Shown piece after piece: positions 28,893-38,648 of a DNA stretch of 64,000 bases (position 1 is its first letter; the number at the start of each line of letters is the position of its first letter). The position numbers were made by a program, and so were the translations under genes. Source of the stretch: Levilactobacillus zymae (GTDB lineage: Bacteria; Bacillota; Bacilli; Lactobacillales; Lactobacillaceae); assembly GCF_032190635.1 (NCBI RefSeq), contig NZ_JAVLAS010000001.1:806001-870000 (forward strand), read 5' to 3'. Below the pieces are notes generated by a model. The model searched no databases. It saw nothing but the letters and a program-made list of their open reading frames with translations, and was not told the origin of the DNA.

Positions 28893-29256
28893 TCTAAGCG
28901 CTCATTTGAGGTTTCTGGAAGGCCTTGTGGTATAAATATACTGTAAACCATGAGCGGCGCCCGCTAAATTAAAAATTGGTGAGGGACAACCCCGAAAATT
29001 GGGCGCCCATTGGGAACGTTTTTGATAAAATTGACGGACGCTGGTTAGCGTCGGCTGGCCGTTTTGCGCGGCCATGCGGGGTGACACGCATTTTGAATGG
29101 GGGCCACCATCATTTAAAATTGGACCGTATCAATTTACAAAGTAGTTGACTTTTCTGAAAAATTCCGTATGATAAAAGAATGTAAATTAGAAGTTATGTG
29201 ATTTACGGATAACATGACGATATGATGTTAACTAGCAGACGAAGGAGTGTAAATTC
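28893..29256 (+). promoter_or_regulatory. phosphoketolase upstream region: promoter, cre-like site and structured DNA
   Basis: The proximal promoter is TTGACT (29146-29151), a 16-base spacer and TATGAT (29168-29173), 84 bases before the start codon. Farther up, TGG-TATAAA near 28930 could be a second start. A cre-like site at 28893-28906 (TCTAAGCGCTCATT) matches 11 of 14 positions. Between them lie GGCGCCC with GGGCGCC (about 28953 and 29000), the hairpin GACGCT-GGTT-AGCGTC (about 29035-29050) and TGGCCG with CGGCCA just after. No gene is visible in this 436-base gap. Confidence 0.6.
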
Positions 29257-31716
29257 ATGGCAGTAGATTTCGATTCCAAGTCTTACTTGGAAAAAGTTGA
29301 CGCCTGGTGGCGCGCAACGACTTATCTCTCCGGTGGGATGATTTTCCTTAAGAGCAACCCACTGTTCTCAGTTACTAACACACCAATCCAAAAGGATGAC
29401 GTTAAGGTTAAGCCTATTGGACACTGGGGTACGATCTCAGGACAAACGTTCCTGTACGCGCACGCTAACCGTCTGATCAACAAGTACGGCTTGAACATGT
29501 TCTACATCGGTGGCCCTGGTCACGGTGGTCAAGTAATGGTGACGAACTCTTACTTGGACGGAACTTACACTGACGCCTTCCCAGAAATCACCCAAGACCT
29601 TGAAGGGATGTCCCGTTTATACAAGCGGTTCTCCTTCCCAGGTGGTATTGGCTCTCACATGACTGCCCAAACCCCAGGTTCCCTTCACGAAGGTGGGGAA
29701 TTAGGTTACTCACTCTCTCACGCTACTGGTGCCGTTTTAGATAACCCAGACCAAATTGCCTTCACGGTAGTTGGTGATGGGGAAGTTGAAACTGGTCCAG
29801 CTATGACGGCGTGGAACTCCATCAAGTTCTTGAACCCGAAGAACGACGGTGCTGTTTTACCAATCCTGGACTTAAACGGCTTCAAGATTTCTAACCCAAC
29901 CCTGTTCTCTCGGATGGACGACGAACACTTGACGAAGTTCTTCGAAGGGTTAGGCTGGTCACCTCGATTCATCGAAAACGATGATATCCATGACTACATG
30001 GCTTACCACGAAAAGGCTGCTGCAGTCTTTGACCAAGCTATTGCTGACATCAAGCAAATCCAAAAGGATGCGCGTGAAAACGGCAAGTACGAAGATGGTA
30101 CGATTGCACCATGGCCAGTTGTTCTGGCTCGTTTGCCAAAGGGTTGGGGCGGTCCTACGCACAACCCAGCCGGCGAACCAATCGAAAACTCCTTCCGTGC
30201 TCACCAAGTTCCGCTTGGTTTATCCCAAAACAACTTCGACGAATTACCAGAATTCGAAGCTTGGATGAACTCATACAAGCCAGAAGAATTATTCAACACG
30301 GATGGGACTTTGAAGGCCGAAGTCGCTGACTTTGCCCCTAAGGGTGACAAGCGAATGGCTGCTAACCCATTAGCTAACGGTGGCCGTGCGCGTGGCGAAA
30401 AGCCAGAATTATTAGACTTACCTGACTGGAAGTCTTACGCTAACGACATCAACGAAAGCAACCGTGGGACGAACTTACCAGACGGCAACCGGAACATGGA
30501 TATGAACGTCTTATCAACGTTCTTCGCCGGTGTGGCTACCAAGAACCCATCTTCATTCCGGATCTTTGGCCCTGACGAAACCATGTCCAACCGTCTTTGG
30601 GAAATGTTCAAGATTACCAACCGTCAATGGGAAAGTCCGGTCAAGGAACCAAATGACCAATACGAAGCCCCAGAAGGTCGGATCTTGGATGCCCAATTAT
30701 CTGAACACCAAGCTGAAGGTTGGTTAGAAGCCTACACGCTGACTGGTCGTCAAGGGGTCTTCACTTCTTACGAATCATTCTTGCGCGTTGTTGACTCCAT
30801 GATCACTCAGCACTTCAAGTGGATCCGCCAAGCGGCTGCTGAAGACTGGCGCAATGATTACCCATCATTGAACCTGATCTCCACTTCCACTGTGTTCCAA
30901 CAAGACCACAACGGTTACACCCACCAAGATCCAGGTATCTTAACTCACTTGGCTGAAAAGAAGTCTGACTTCGTTCGCCAATACCTGCCAGCCGATGGGA
31001 ACAGCTTGTTAGCCGTCTTTGACCGGGCCTTCAAGGACCGTCAAAAGGTTAACCACATCGTTGCTTCCAAGCAACCTCGTCAACAATGGTTCTCCATTGA
31101 TGAAGCTGAAGAATTGGCAACTGAAGGAATCAAGGCAATCGACTGGGCTTCTACGGTGGCCGAAGGCGAAGATGCTGATATCGTCTTTGCTTCTGCCGGT
31201 GTAGAACCAACCATCGAAACCTTGGCTGCTCTTCACTTGATCAACGATGCCTTCCCAGCCGTTAAGATGCGTTACGTCAACGTGGTTGAATTAGGTCGTT
31301 TACAAAACAAGAACGGTCAATTGAACGCAGAACGGGCCTTGTCTGATGACAAGTTCAGCTCATTATTCGGTGAATCCGGGACGCCAGTTGTCTTTGGCTT
31401 CCACGGTTACGAAGACTTGATCGAATCCATGTTCTACGAACGTCAACACTTAGGCTTACACGTGCATGGTTACCGTGAAGATGGTGATATCACCACCGCT
31501 TACGACATGCGGGTTTACTCCGAACTTGACCGGTTCCACCAAGCTAAGGACGCCGTTAGCGTCTTGGTTAACAAGGGTGTGATTGACGAAGCTGCCGCTA
31601 AGGCCTTCGATGCTAAGATGGATGAAATCTTGGCTAAGCACTTTAAGGTTACCCGTGACGAAGGTCACGATATCGAAGAATTCACGAAGTGGCAATGGAC
31701 GCCACTGAAGAAGTAA
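29257..31716 (+). CDS. xpkA: xylulose-5-phosphate/fructose-6-phosphate phosphoketolase
   Basis: This is the key enzyme of heterolactic fermentation. It splits xylulose 5-phosphate with phosphate into acetyl-phosphate and glyceraldehyde 3-phosphate, using thiamine diphosphate. It has 819 residues, full length. Visible motifs are GHWGTISGQTFLYAHANR, GGPGHGGQ and PGGIGSH. The thiamine-binding VVGDGEVETG lies near 170-180, and STVFQQDHNGYTHQDPG near 545-560. The ATG follows GAAGGAGTG. Codon use differs from neighbours, preferring AAC, GAA, CCA, GGT and TTA, as expected for a very highly expressed gene. A single gene with this bias points to an obligate heterofermenter. A strong terminator follows. 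Confidence 0.97.
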   Translation: MAVDFDSKSYLEKVDAWWRATTYLSGGMIFLKSNPLFSVTNTPIQKDDVKVKPIGHWGTISGQTFLYAHANRLINKYGLNMFYIGGPGHGGQVMVTNSYLDGTYTDAFPEITQDLEGMSRLYKRFSFPGGIGSHMTAQTPGSLHEGGELGYSLSHATGAVLDNPDQIAFTVVGDGEVETGPAMTAWNSIKFLNPKNDGAVLPILDLNGFKISNPTLFSRMDDEHLTKFFEGLGWSPRFIENDDIHDYMAYHEKAAAVFDQAIADIKQIQKDARENGKYEDGTIAPWPVVLARLPKGWGGPTHNPAGEPIENSFRAHQVPLGLSQNNFDELPEFEAWMNSYKPEELFNTDGTLKAEVADFAPKGDKRMAANPLANGGRARGEKPELLDLPDWKSYANDINESNRGTNLPDGNRNMDMNVLSTFFAGVATKNPSSFRIFGPDETMSNRLWEMFKITNRQWESPVKEPNDQYEAPEGRILDAQLSEHQAEGWLEAYTLTGRQGVFTSYESFLRVVDSMITQHFKWIRQAAAEDWRNDYPSLNLISTSTVFQQDHNGYTHQDPGILTHLAEKKSDFVRQYLPADGNSLLAVFDRAFKDRQKVNHIVASKQPRQQWFSIDEAEELATEGIKAIDWASTVAEGEDADIVFASAGVEPTIETLAALHLINDAFPAVKMRYVNVVELGRLQNKNGQLNAERALSDDKFSSLFGESGTPVVFGFHGYEDLIESMFYERQHLGLHVHGYREDGDITTAYDMRVYSELDRFHQAKDAVSVLVNKGVIDEAAAKAFDAKMDEILAKHFKVTRDEGHDIEEFTKWQWTPLKK

Positions 31717-31747
31717 TTCTTCTCTGACCAATTAACTTGAATCCAAA

Positions 31748-31784
31748 GAAAAGGCCCGCAGACTTCGGTTGGCGGGCTTTTTTG
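31748..31784 (+). terminator. phosphoketolase terminator
   Basis: AAGGCCCGC pairs with GCGGGCTTT, followed by a T-run. Confidence 0.88.
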
Positions 31785-31927
31785 ATGGCGTAATGGTGAA
31801 TCAAGCGAGGTATCGTAGGGGAAAAGGGTAGAGTTGGTGACGTTTTGCGGCGGACTAACCATTTCTGTGATAGACTATAGCTGGATTTAGCGTTTAAATT
31901 TAGACATAGATTTGGCGGCGAATTTTC

Positions 31928-32134
31928 ATGAAACGTTGGTGTAACCTCAATCTAGTGCTGGTCGTCGGGCTGATGGGGCTGTGCTTTTTCCTAGAAGACC
32001 ATCAAGAGACCATGCCTCATTGGCTGGTCATCAATGGGACGTTGGCACTGGTTGTTGTAGTGGGGCGGTATGCCTACCGTCTCTTGACTCAGCCCGCATC
32101 CCCGCATGATGCGAGCAAATCAAAACAGGTTTGA
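31928..32134 (+). CDS. small membrane protein of unknown function
   Basis: I do not recognise this 68-residue protein. It has two hydrophobic segments, at about 7-22 and 32-52, joined by the short polar loop EDHQETMPHW, and a basic polar tail. The ATG at 31928 has only a weak ribosome site (GGCGGCG). Its stop codon lies inside the 5' arm of the terminator hairpin that follows. It is small and isolated between strong terminators, so it could be a real small gene or a chance frame. Confidence 0.5.
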   Translation: MKRWCNLNLVLVVGLMGLCFFLEDHQETMPHWLVINGTLALVVVVGRYAYRLLTQPASPHDASKSKQV

Positions 32135-32168
32135 GCAATCCAGTTGGACTGCTCAAACCTGTTTTTGG
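32118..32168. terminator. strong bidirectional terminator
   Basis: AAAACAGGTTTGAGCA pairs with TGCTCAAACCTGTTTT around a short GC-closed loop. It serves the small plus-strand gene and the minus-strand HAD gene. Confidence 0.88.
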
Positions 32169-32177
32169 GTACCGAGG

Positions 32178-32861
32178 TTACTTTAAAGCGTATTTCCGAA
32201 TAGCGGCGGCCACCCCATCTTCGGCGTTGGTCAAAGTTACCGCATCGGCGGCTAATCCGCGTAAAGCGTTCCCCTTGCTGGCTTCCTTGTTCATGACTTC
32301 GATAAAGAAGGGGGTACTTTGAACCACGTAGTACTTGTCGTGGAAGTCTTGTGGAATCAACGGCTTAATGCGATCGATGTTGGCCGGTGAATCAACGAAC
32401 ATGGCTTTGGAGACGGTCACGTCACGGGGCATCTCACCTACGGAACGGTAACGAATCAACATCTTGACCAGGTTGCTTTCAAAGATGGTGTAGGGGTTGA
32501 TGTCCTTGTTGGCCGTGTAGATATAATCTGGCGTTTCAATTTGGAAGCTGACCTGAAGCTTCCGGGATAGGGCTTCTAAGTCGATGTAATCGTTAAAACT
32601 CAACGCGTGGTTGATTAAGACCTTACCGGAAACGGTCTGAGCAACCGCCCCGTTATAGGTTACGGCGTACTGATCATCGCCACTAATGCCGAGCTCCTGA
32701 ATGTAAGGGGCCACGCCAGTGAGGGGCCGGCCACTGCACAAGACGACCTTGATGCCTTGGGCGGAAGCGGCTTTGACGGCGTCGATGGTGGCGGGAGCGA
32801 GTTCGTTCTTTTCGTTTAATAGGGTGCCGTCGATATCGATGGCGATTAATTTAATAGACAT
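32178..32861 (-). CDS. Cof/YidA-type HAD phosphatase with internal deletion
   Basis: These enzymes dephosphorylate sugar phosphates and similar metabolites. The N-terminal motif I is intact (AIDIDGTLL), as are motif II (LCSGRP) and the lysine motif ([10 protein letters not shown]). Family members then continue through a 40-45 residue stretch containing motif IV, GDxxND, which binds Mg. Here the text jumps from KGNALRGLA directly to [17 protein letters not shown], which is normally near the C-terminus. The protein is 227 residues against the usual ~270. The deletion is in frame and leaves the reading frame clean, so a product is made but is probably inactive. It ends three bases before the HD gene start and is likely co-transcribed with it. 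Confidence 0.85.
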   Translation of the reverse strand: MSIKLIAIDIDGTLLNEKNELAPATIDAVKAASAQGIKVVLCSGRPLTGVAPYIQELGISGDDQYAVTYNGAVAQTVSGKVLINHALSFNDYIDLEALSRKLQVSFQIETPDYIYTANKDINPYTIFESNLVKMLIRYRSVGEMPRDVTVSKAMFVDSPANIDRIKPLIPQDFHDKYYVVQSTPFFIEVMNKEASKGNALRGLAADAVTLTNAEDGVAAAIRKYALK

Positions 32862-32864
32862 GAA

Positions 32865-34229
32865 TTAAGACTCCTTAGGTTGGATGAGTTGGTTGTTTTG
32901 AATGTAGCGACTAAAGTCATCGTAGATTGGTTGGAACAGGTCGGGCGCGTCGTCACCGGGGTTTAACATCTCTTTCGGGAAGAAGAAGCGTTGATCGCCG
33001 GTGAACTTCCCGCGTAAGGCGTTGACCAGATCCGAAACCGTCGATAGTTCTAGTAAGGAACCATCGGGTTGTTGGATCTCGATTTGGGTTAACGGGTGAG
33101 ACATCTTAGGGTCGTAGGCGTCGTCGTAGGGTAAATCATAACTGTTATCCGTAGCGGTGTAATAGTCGGTGTTAAACCCGACCGAGGCAATCATTTGCCG
33201 TAATGGCGTCAGTAGTTCCCGGGTGTTAGCGGTGTAAACGGCACTCTTCAACGGCTTGCGATCCAAGAAGCGGTGGGCCAGGTCGGCCAAGATGTCGTCG
33301 GGCGATTGGCGCCAATGAGTGAAGTAGGTGGTCAACACGCCGTCGTCGAGGTACAGGTAGTCCTGGAGGTCGAATTCGTGGTTAAAGAAGGGCAGTAAGA
33401 GGTGGGGAATGAAGCTTTCGTCGCTCTTACCGTTTTGATAGAGGTAGTTGGCCCGCGCCAGTAGGTGATCCAAGATGACTTCCATCGCCCGAGAAACCGG
33501 GTGGAAGTAGATTTGTTGGTACATCTGAAAGCGGCTCATCACGTAGTCTTCGACCGCGTGCATGCCGTTCATGGCAAAGGCAATTCCGCCCTTGTAGGGG
33601 CGCATCACGCGTAGAATCCGCGTCAGGTCGAAGGTGCCGTATTGTGTGCCAGTATAGTAGGCATCCCGTAACAGGTAGTCCATCCGATCGGCATCGATTT
33701 GACTGGAAATCATCTGAACCACCTGCGGATTCGGGTAGGTTTTTTGAATCACGCTAGCGACTTCGGCGGGGAAGGTGGGACTGACCTGCCGCAACACCTG
33801 ATTAACCTCCGTGGTTGGCGAGGTTAAAATCTCCGCCGTGATGGCTTCGTGGTCGGTGTGAAAGATATGCTCAAAGGTGTGGGAATATGGACCGTGGCCG
33901 ATGTCGTGGAGCAACGCGGCACACAGGGCCGTGAGTCGTTCGTGATCATCCCAACCGCCATCTCCCGGCGTTTTAGTTGGGTAGTTCCGTTGAAAATTAT
34001 CGCAGATTTGGCGGGTAATTTCGTAGACCCCCAAGCAGTGCGCAAAGCGCGTGTGCTCGGCACCGTGGAAGACCAGAGAAGCGGTCCCCAACTGCTTAAT
34101 GCGGCGGAGTCGTTGAAACTCGCGGGTGTTAATGAGGTCTAAGATGACCTGATGACGGACATAGATATAGTTATGCACGGGATCGCGAAGCACTTTCTCG
34201 TGGGGTAGACGTGCGGTTGCGTAGGACAA
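32865..34229 (-). CDS. HD-domain phosphohydrolase (YwfO-like)
   Basis: The 454-residue protein has the HD superfamily metal site: His in HTRFAHCLGV, the HD pair in LLHDIGHGPYSH near 105-116, and Asp in SSQIDADRMDYL. The sequence resembles Bacillus YwfO and dNTP triphosphohydrolases of the SAMHD1-like group. Hydrolysis of dNTPs or another nucleotide is plausible but the substrate is not certain. The gene has GGAGG near its start on the minus strand. It lies downstream of a LipL-like gene and upstream of the HAD gene on the same strand, with tight spacing, so the three form one operon. Confidence 0.88.
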   Translation of the reverse strand: MSYATARLPHEKVLRDPVHNYIYVRHQVILDLINTREFQRLRRIKQLGTASLVFHGAEHTRFAHCLGVYEITRQICDNFQRNYPTKTPGDGGWDDHERLTALCAALLHDIGHGPYSHTFEHIFHTDHEAITAEILTSPTTEVNQVLRQVSPTFPAEVASVIQKTYPNPQVVQMISSQIDADRMDYLLRDAYYTGTQYGTFDLTRILRVMRPYKGGIAFAMNGMHAVEDYVMSRFQMYQQIYFHPVSRAMEVILDHLLARANYLYQNGKSDESFIPHLLLPFFNHEFDLQDYLYLDDGVLTTYFTHWRQSPDDILADLAHRFLDRKPLKSAVYTANTRELLTPLRQMIASVGFNTDYYTATDNSYDLPYDDAYDPKMSHPLTQIEIQQPDGSLLELSTVSDLVNALRGKFTGDQRFFFPKEMLNPGDDAPDLFQPIYDDFSRYIQNNQLIQPKES

Positions 34230-34242
34230 CGAAAGAACCTCC

Positions 34243-35073
34243 TTATTGGGTTAAATTGGGTTGACGGCGGGCCATCTGAGCGGTGGCGTGGGCCAGCGCC
34301 GTGGTGAACCGGGGCTGGGTCATGAGACTGGCTAATTTGGCCTGACCGACCCGGACGCCAGTCGCCTGACAGGCGGTGACCAAACGTTGGCGGGCGGCGG
34401 CGAGGGTGCTCGGTTGATTGAGGAGCGCCGCCGTGGTGGTCATCACGGCCGGATCAACGTCGGGAAAGTCCCATTGATTGGGTTTCCCTGCTAGTCCGGC
34501 GTGATAGAAGTCACGAATGAGCCGGCCGCGGCTGGGCTGATCCCCGTTGACGCTGAGATACAGCATGGTGACCAGGGCATGGGGATTGCGTCGTTGGGAC
34601 AACCCCGCAATTTTTTGTCCGTTGACACTTAAATCGTAGTCGCCCGGACAGTAGGAGTGGGTGACCTCGAAGTGTTCAATGGTCAATTCCGGCCAGGCTT
34701 GGCGGACCAGCGCCAGCATTTGCTCGTAGGCGGCATCCACACTGAGGGGCGGTGTGGTTAAGGGGCTGAACAGCGAGACGTTTAAAATGCCCGCGTCGGC
34801 CACCACGGCGAGCCCCCCGGAGTTCCGCAGGACCCAGTTGTACCCGTGACCCTGAACGGCGCGAACAGCGGCAGGGAGGTCGGGGAGACGTTTATCCTTC
34901 AGTCCCAAGATGACCGTGGGCGTCATTTCCCAGAAGTGCAGAATGGGTTGGCCCAGTTCCGCCACCAGGTCTAGCAGCGCGTTGGTGTACCCAAACGCTA
35001 GATTTTTTTGATTGGCGGGAATGGGAGTATCGAGTGTTTGCAGGGAATCACTTGAAAACGTCAAGGGTTGCAT
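34243..35073 (-). CDS. LipL-like octanoyl/lipoyl transferase
   Basis: The 276-residue protein has a BPL/LplA/LipB catalytic domain. The text SYCPGDYDLSVNGQKIAGLSQRR carries Cys142 and Lys154, the arrangement of LipL, which moves octanoyl or lipoyl groups from GcvH to the E2 subunits of 2-keto-acid dehydrogenases. RNSGGLAVVADAG near 83-95 corresponds to the RRxSGGG-like lipoyl-AMP loop. A lipoate-protein ligase is the main alternative, but the active-site Cys favours transfer. The ATG is preceded by AGAAAGAAGG on the minus strand. It heads the three-gene minus-strand operon. Confidence 0.82.
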   Translation of the reverse strand: MQPLTFSSDSLQTLDTPIPANQKNLAFGYTNALLDLVAELGQPILHFWEMTPTVILGLKDKRLPDLPAAVRAVQGHGYNWVLRNSGGLAVVADAGILNVSLFSPLTTPPLSVDAAYEQMLALVRQAWPELTIEHFEVTHSYCPGDYDLSVNGQKIAGLSQRRNPHALVTMLYLSVNGDQPSRGRLIRDFYHAGLAGKPNQWDFPDVDPAVMTTTAALLNQPSTLAAARQRLVTACQATGVRVGQAKLASLMTQPRFTTALAHATAQMARRQPNLTQ

Positions 35074-35334
35074 GCAAACCGGCCTTCTTTCCTGAAAAAG
35101 TTCTTATCGTTTCATTATACTAGATTTTGGGCGGGACGTCAGGTTGGCGGAACGGTCTAAGGGCTTTCAGTCAGATGAAAGCGGCGTCCACTGCTCACGA
35201 GCGGTCTGGTACCGGCTAGTCGCTTGAATGAGCGGCAACGGGTCTTAAAATTGAGAAATAGAATATGTAGGTTTTTACCCTTGAATGGACTATAATTAGG
35301 CTTGATATGACTCATGGAAAGGAAGGACCGAGAA

Positions 35335-35775
35335 ATGGATCAACTTTCAGCGGGCGTTCCAGTCGTGATTCACTTGGAAACCCACATTAAGCAGGACCAA
35401 GACGTGTCGGACTATAGTTTAGACGTGGATGGTCAATTGGTTCAGGTGGGCGCCAATATGTACTTGCGCTACCTGGAACCCAACGAAGAGACGGGCGAGC
35501 AGGTCCCCGTGACCATGAAGTTTACCCCGAACGGGGAGATTCACCTAACCCGTAACGCCGAGGCCGAGTTACGCCTGCACTTTGTCAGTGGTAAGCGGGT
35601 CACGGCCCGCTACCGGACGCCGTACGGGATCATGCCCATTGAGACGGTGACCCCGTACCTGGAGGCCGATTTCAAGGAGCGGCCCTTCAGTGGGAACATC
35701 AAGATTGACTACCTCCTTTACGCGGGCGAACAATTAGTGGGGAACTACAAGATTCGATTGCATTTTACCGCGTAA
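35335..35775 (+). CDS. DUF1934 family protein (YwiB-like)
   Basis: The 146-residue protein matches the DUF1934 family, predicted small beta-barrels related to calycins. It has alternating strands (PVVIHLETHI, GANMYLRYLE, VPVTMKFTPNGEIHLTRN) and a C-terminal GNIKIDYLLYAGEQLVGNYKIRL. Its function is unknown. The start is the ATG at 35335, eight bases after AAAGGAAGG. The ATG at 35314 lies before that site and is rejected. A perfect TATAAT is at 35291-35296. It precedes rpoE by 44 bases, as in several lactobacilli. Confidence 0.85.
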   Translation: MDQLSAGVPVVIHLETHIKQDQDVSDYSLDVDGQLVQVGANMYLRYLEPNEETGEQVPVTMKFTPNGEIHLTRNAEAELRLHFVSGKRVTARYRTPYGIMPIETVTPYLEADFKERPFSGNIKIDYLLYAGEQLVGNYKIRLHFTA

Positions 35776-35819
35776 ACGAGTATTATATTTCGTAGACTGT
35801 GGAAAGGACGTGCACCAGT

Positions 35820-36449
35820 TTGGAATTAAAAGTCTTTGAGGGCCAGAACAAAAAGGAATTATCAATGATCGAGGTTGCCCACGCCATTTTGTCACAACAT
35901 GGTGACGTGATGGCTTTTGCCGACTTGGCAAACGCCGTACAGACGTACTTGGGCGACAGCGACAAAGAAATTCGGGAACGGCTGTCCCAATTCTATACGG
36001 ATTTAAACGTTGATGGTAGTTTCATTTCTCTGGGTGATAACCTTTGGGGACTGCGAACTTGGTATCCGTTTGAATCCATCGATGAAGCAACGGTCCACGC
36101 CGAAGAAGACGAGGACCAACCTAAGCGCAAGAAACGTAAGAAGGTTAACGCCTTTTTGGCCGACACCACGGATGATGACGACGTGATCGATTACGATGAC
36201 GACGATCCGGAAGATGATACGGACACGACTTACGCTAACGACGATGACGATGATGATGACACCACGGGTGGCAACAGTACGCCGGACTTAGGTAAGTTGC
36301 AAAACGGCTTGGGCTTGGATAACGAAGATGAAGAAGACGATACGGAAGATATTCCGGATGGTATTGAAGATCAGTTATCCCAGATGGACGCCCCGGATGA
36401 CGACGAAGCCGATGATGATGACGAGGAAGACGACGACTCACAAAAGTAA
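35820..36449 (+). CDS. rpoE: DNA-directed RNA polymerase subunit delta
   Basis: Delta is a Firmicute RNA polymerase subunit that speeds recycling and tunes promoter selectivity together with HelD, which is also in this window. The protein has 209 residues. The N-terminal HARE winged-helix domain ([12 protein letters not shown] to WGLRTWYP) covers about 14-90. A basic patch KRKKRKK near 105 follows, then a long tail of Asp and Glu. The start is the TTG at 35820, which fits the ribosome site GGAAAGGACG (35801-35810). The ATG-like start 21 bases earlier overlaps that site. pyrG follows, as in Bacillus. Confidence 0.95.
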   Translation: MELKVFEGQNKKELSMIEVAHAILSQHGDVMAFADLANAVQTYLGDSDKEIRERLSQFYTDLNVDGSFISLGDNLWGLRTWYPFESIDEATVHAEEDEDQPKRKKRKKVNAFLADTTDDDDVIDYDDDDPEDDTDTTYANDDDDDDDTTGGNSTPDLGKLQNGLGLDNEDEEDDTEDIPDGIEDQLSQMDAPDDDEADDDDEEDDDSQK

Positions 36450-36462
36450 TTGAGACTCGTGC

Positions 36463-36572
36463 TTGACTTAGCCATTAAAACCAGGTACTATGTTTTTTGG
36501 GCTCCTTGCTACTTGTAGTGAGGACAACTGAACGGTTAGCTCCCTATTCCAACGAATAGGGAGCTTTTTATT
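36463..36572 (+). promoter_or_regulatory. pyrG promoter and CTP-sensitive attenuator leader
   Basis: TTGACT (36463-36468), a 17-base spacer and TACTAT (36486-36491) place the transcript start at about GGGCTCC (36499-36505). A perfect 11-bp terminator stem (36539-36549 with 36554-36564, GCTCCCTATTC / GAATAGGGAGC) ends with a T-run. In Bacillus subtilis and Lactococcus lactis pyrG, low CTP makes polymerase slip and add extra G residues at GGGC. The G-rich 5' end then pairs with the CU-rich terminator arm and prevents termination. All parts of that mechanism are present here. Confidence 0.88.
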
Positions 36573-36612
36573 AGTTTCAGAGCGACCCTAAATTAATCTT
36601 ACAAGGAGCTAG

Positions 36613-38223
<1,611 letters not shown>

Positions 38224-38244
38224 GTTAAAGCGAATAAGCTAAGG

Positions 38245-38291
38245 AAAATGCTCGGAGACTGACGATTAACGTCGGTTGCCGAGCATTTTTG
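38245..38291 (+). terminator. pyrG terminator
   Basis: AAAATGCTCGG pairs with CCGAGCATTTT, with an inner ACGATTAACGT hairpin, followed by T residues. Confidence 0.85.
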
Positions 38292-38648
38292 GTCTAAAGT
38301 AAGTGACCGGTCATACGAGACCTATTTCGGTTGGGGTCAACGGTCGGTCGGGGTATAGTAGGAGTAAGTGGAACTAGCAACAGCTGAGCTCCCTAATCGA
38401 ATGAGAAAAAGGCGACAAGGGATCGACCGGGGTTATCATTGATTTCTCATAATTTGAAACTTAAACGGAGCGTGTAACCGCTTCAACCCGGTTTTTAGCC
38501 GCTTCGGCCCGACTTTTTGGCCTGCCAATATTACATTTTTGCTGAAATCTCGGGAAACGGTTGTCTTTTTGCCGCGCATTATTTATCATTATAGCTGACT
38601 GTATGGAGTCATCTATGAGAGATAAGTTTAAGTGAGGATCGCATCACG
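38292..38648 (+). promoter_or_regulatory. murA upstream region with promoter
   Basis: TTGTCT (38561-38566), a 17-base spacer and TATCAT (38584-38589) make a likely promoter 60 bases before murA. A second possible promoter, TTGGGG-17-TATAGT, ends at 38359 but has no gene after it. The rest of the gap holds no recognisable gene or strong hairpin. Confidence 0.55.

Noticed and set aside
38331..38440. TTGGGG-17-TATAGT promoter followed by a 24-codon frame starting GTG at about 38368
   Set aside because: The AGGAG is too close to the GTG, and the transcript would begin at or after it. A small RNA cannot be excluded, but nothing supports it.
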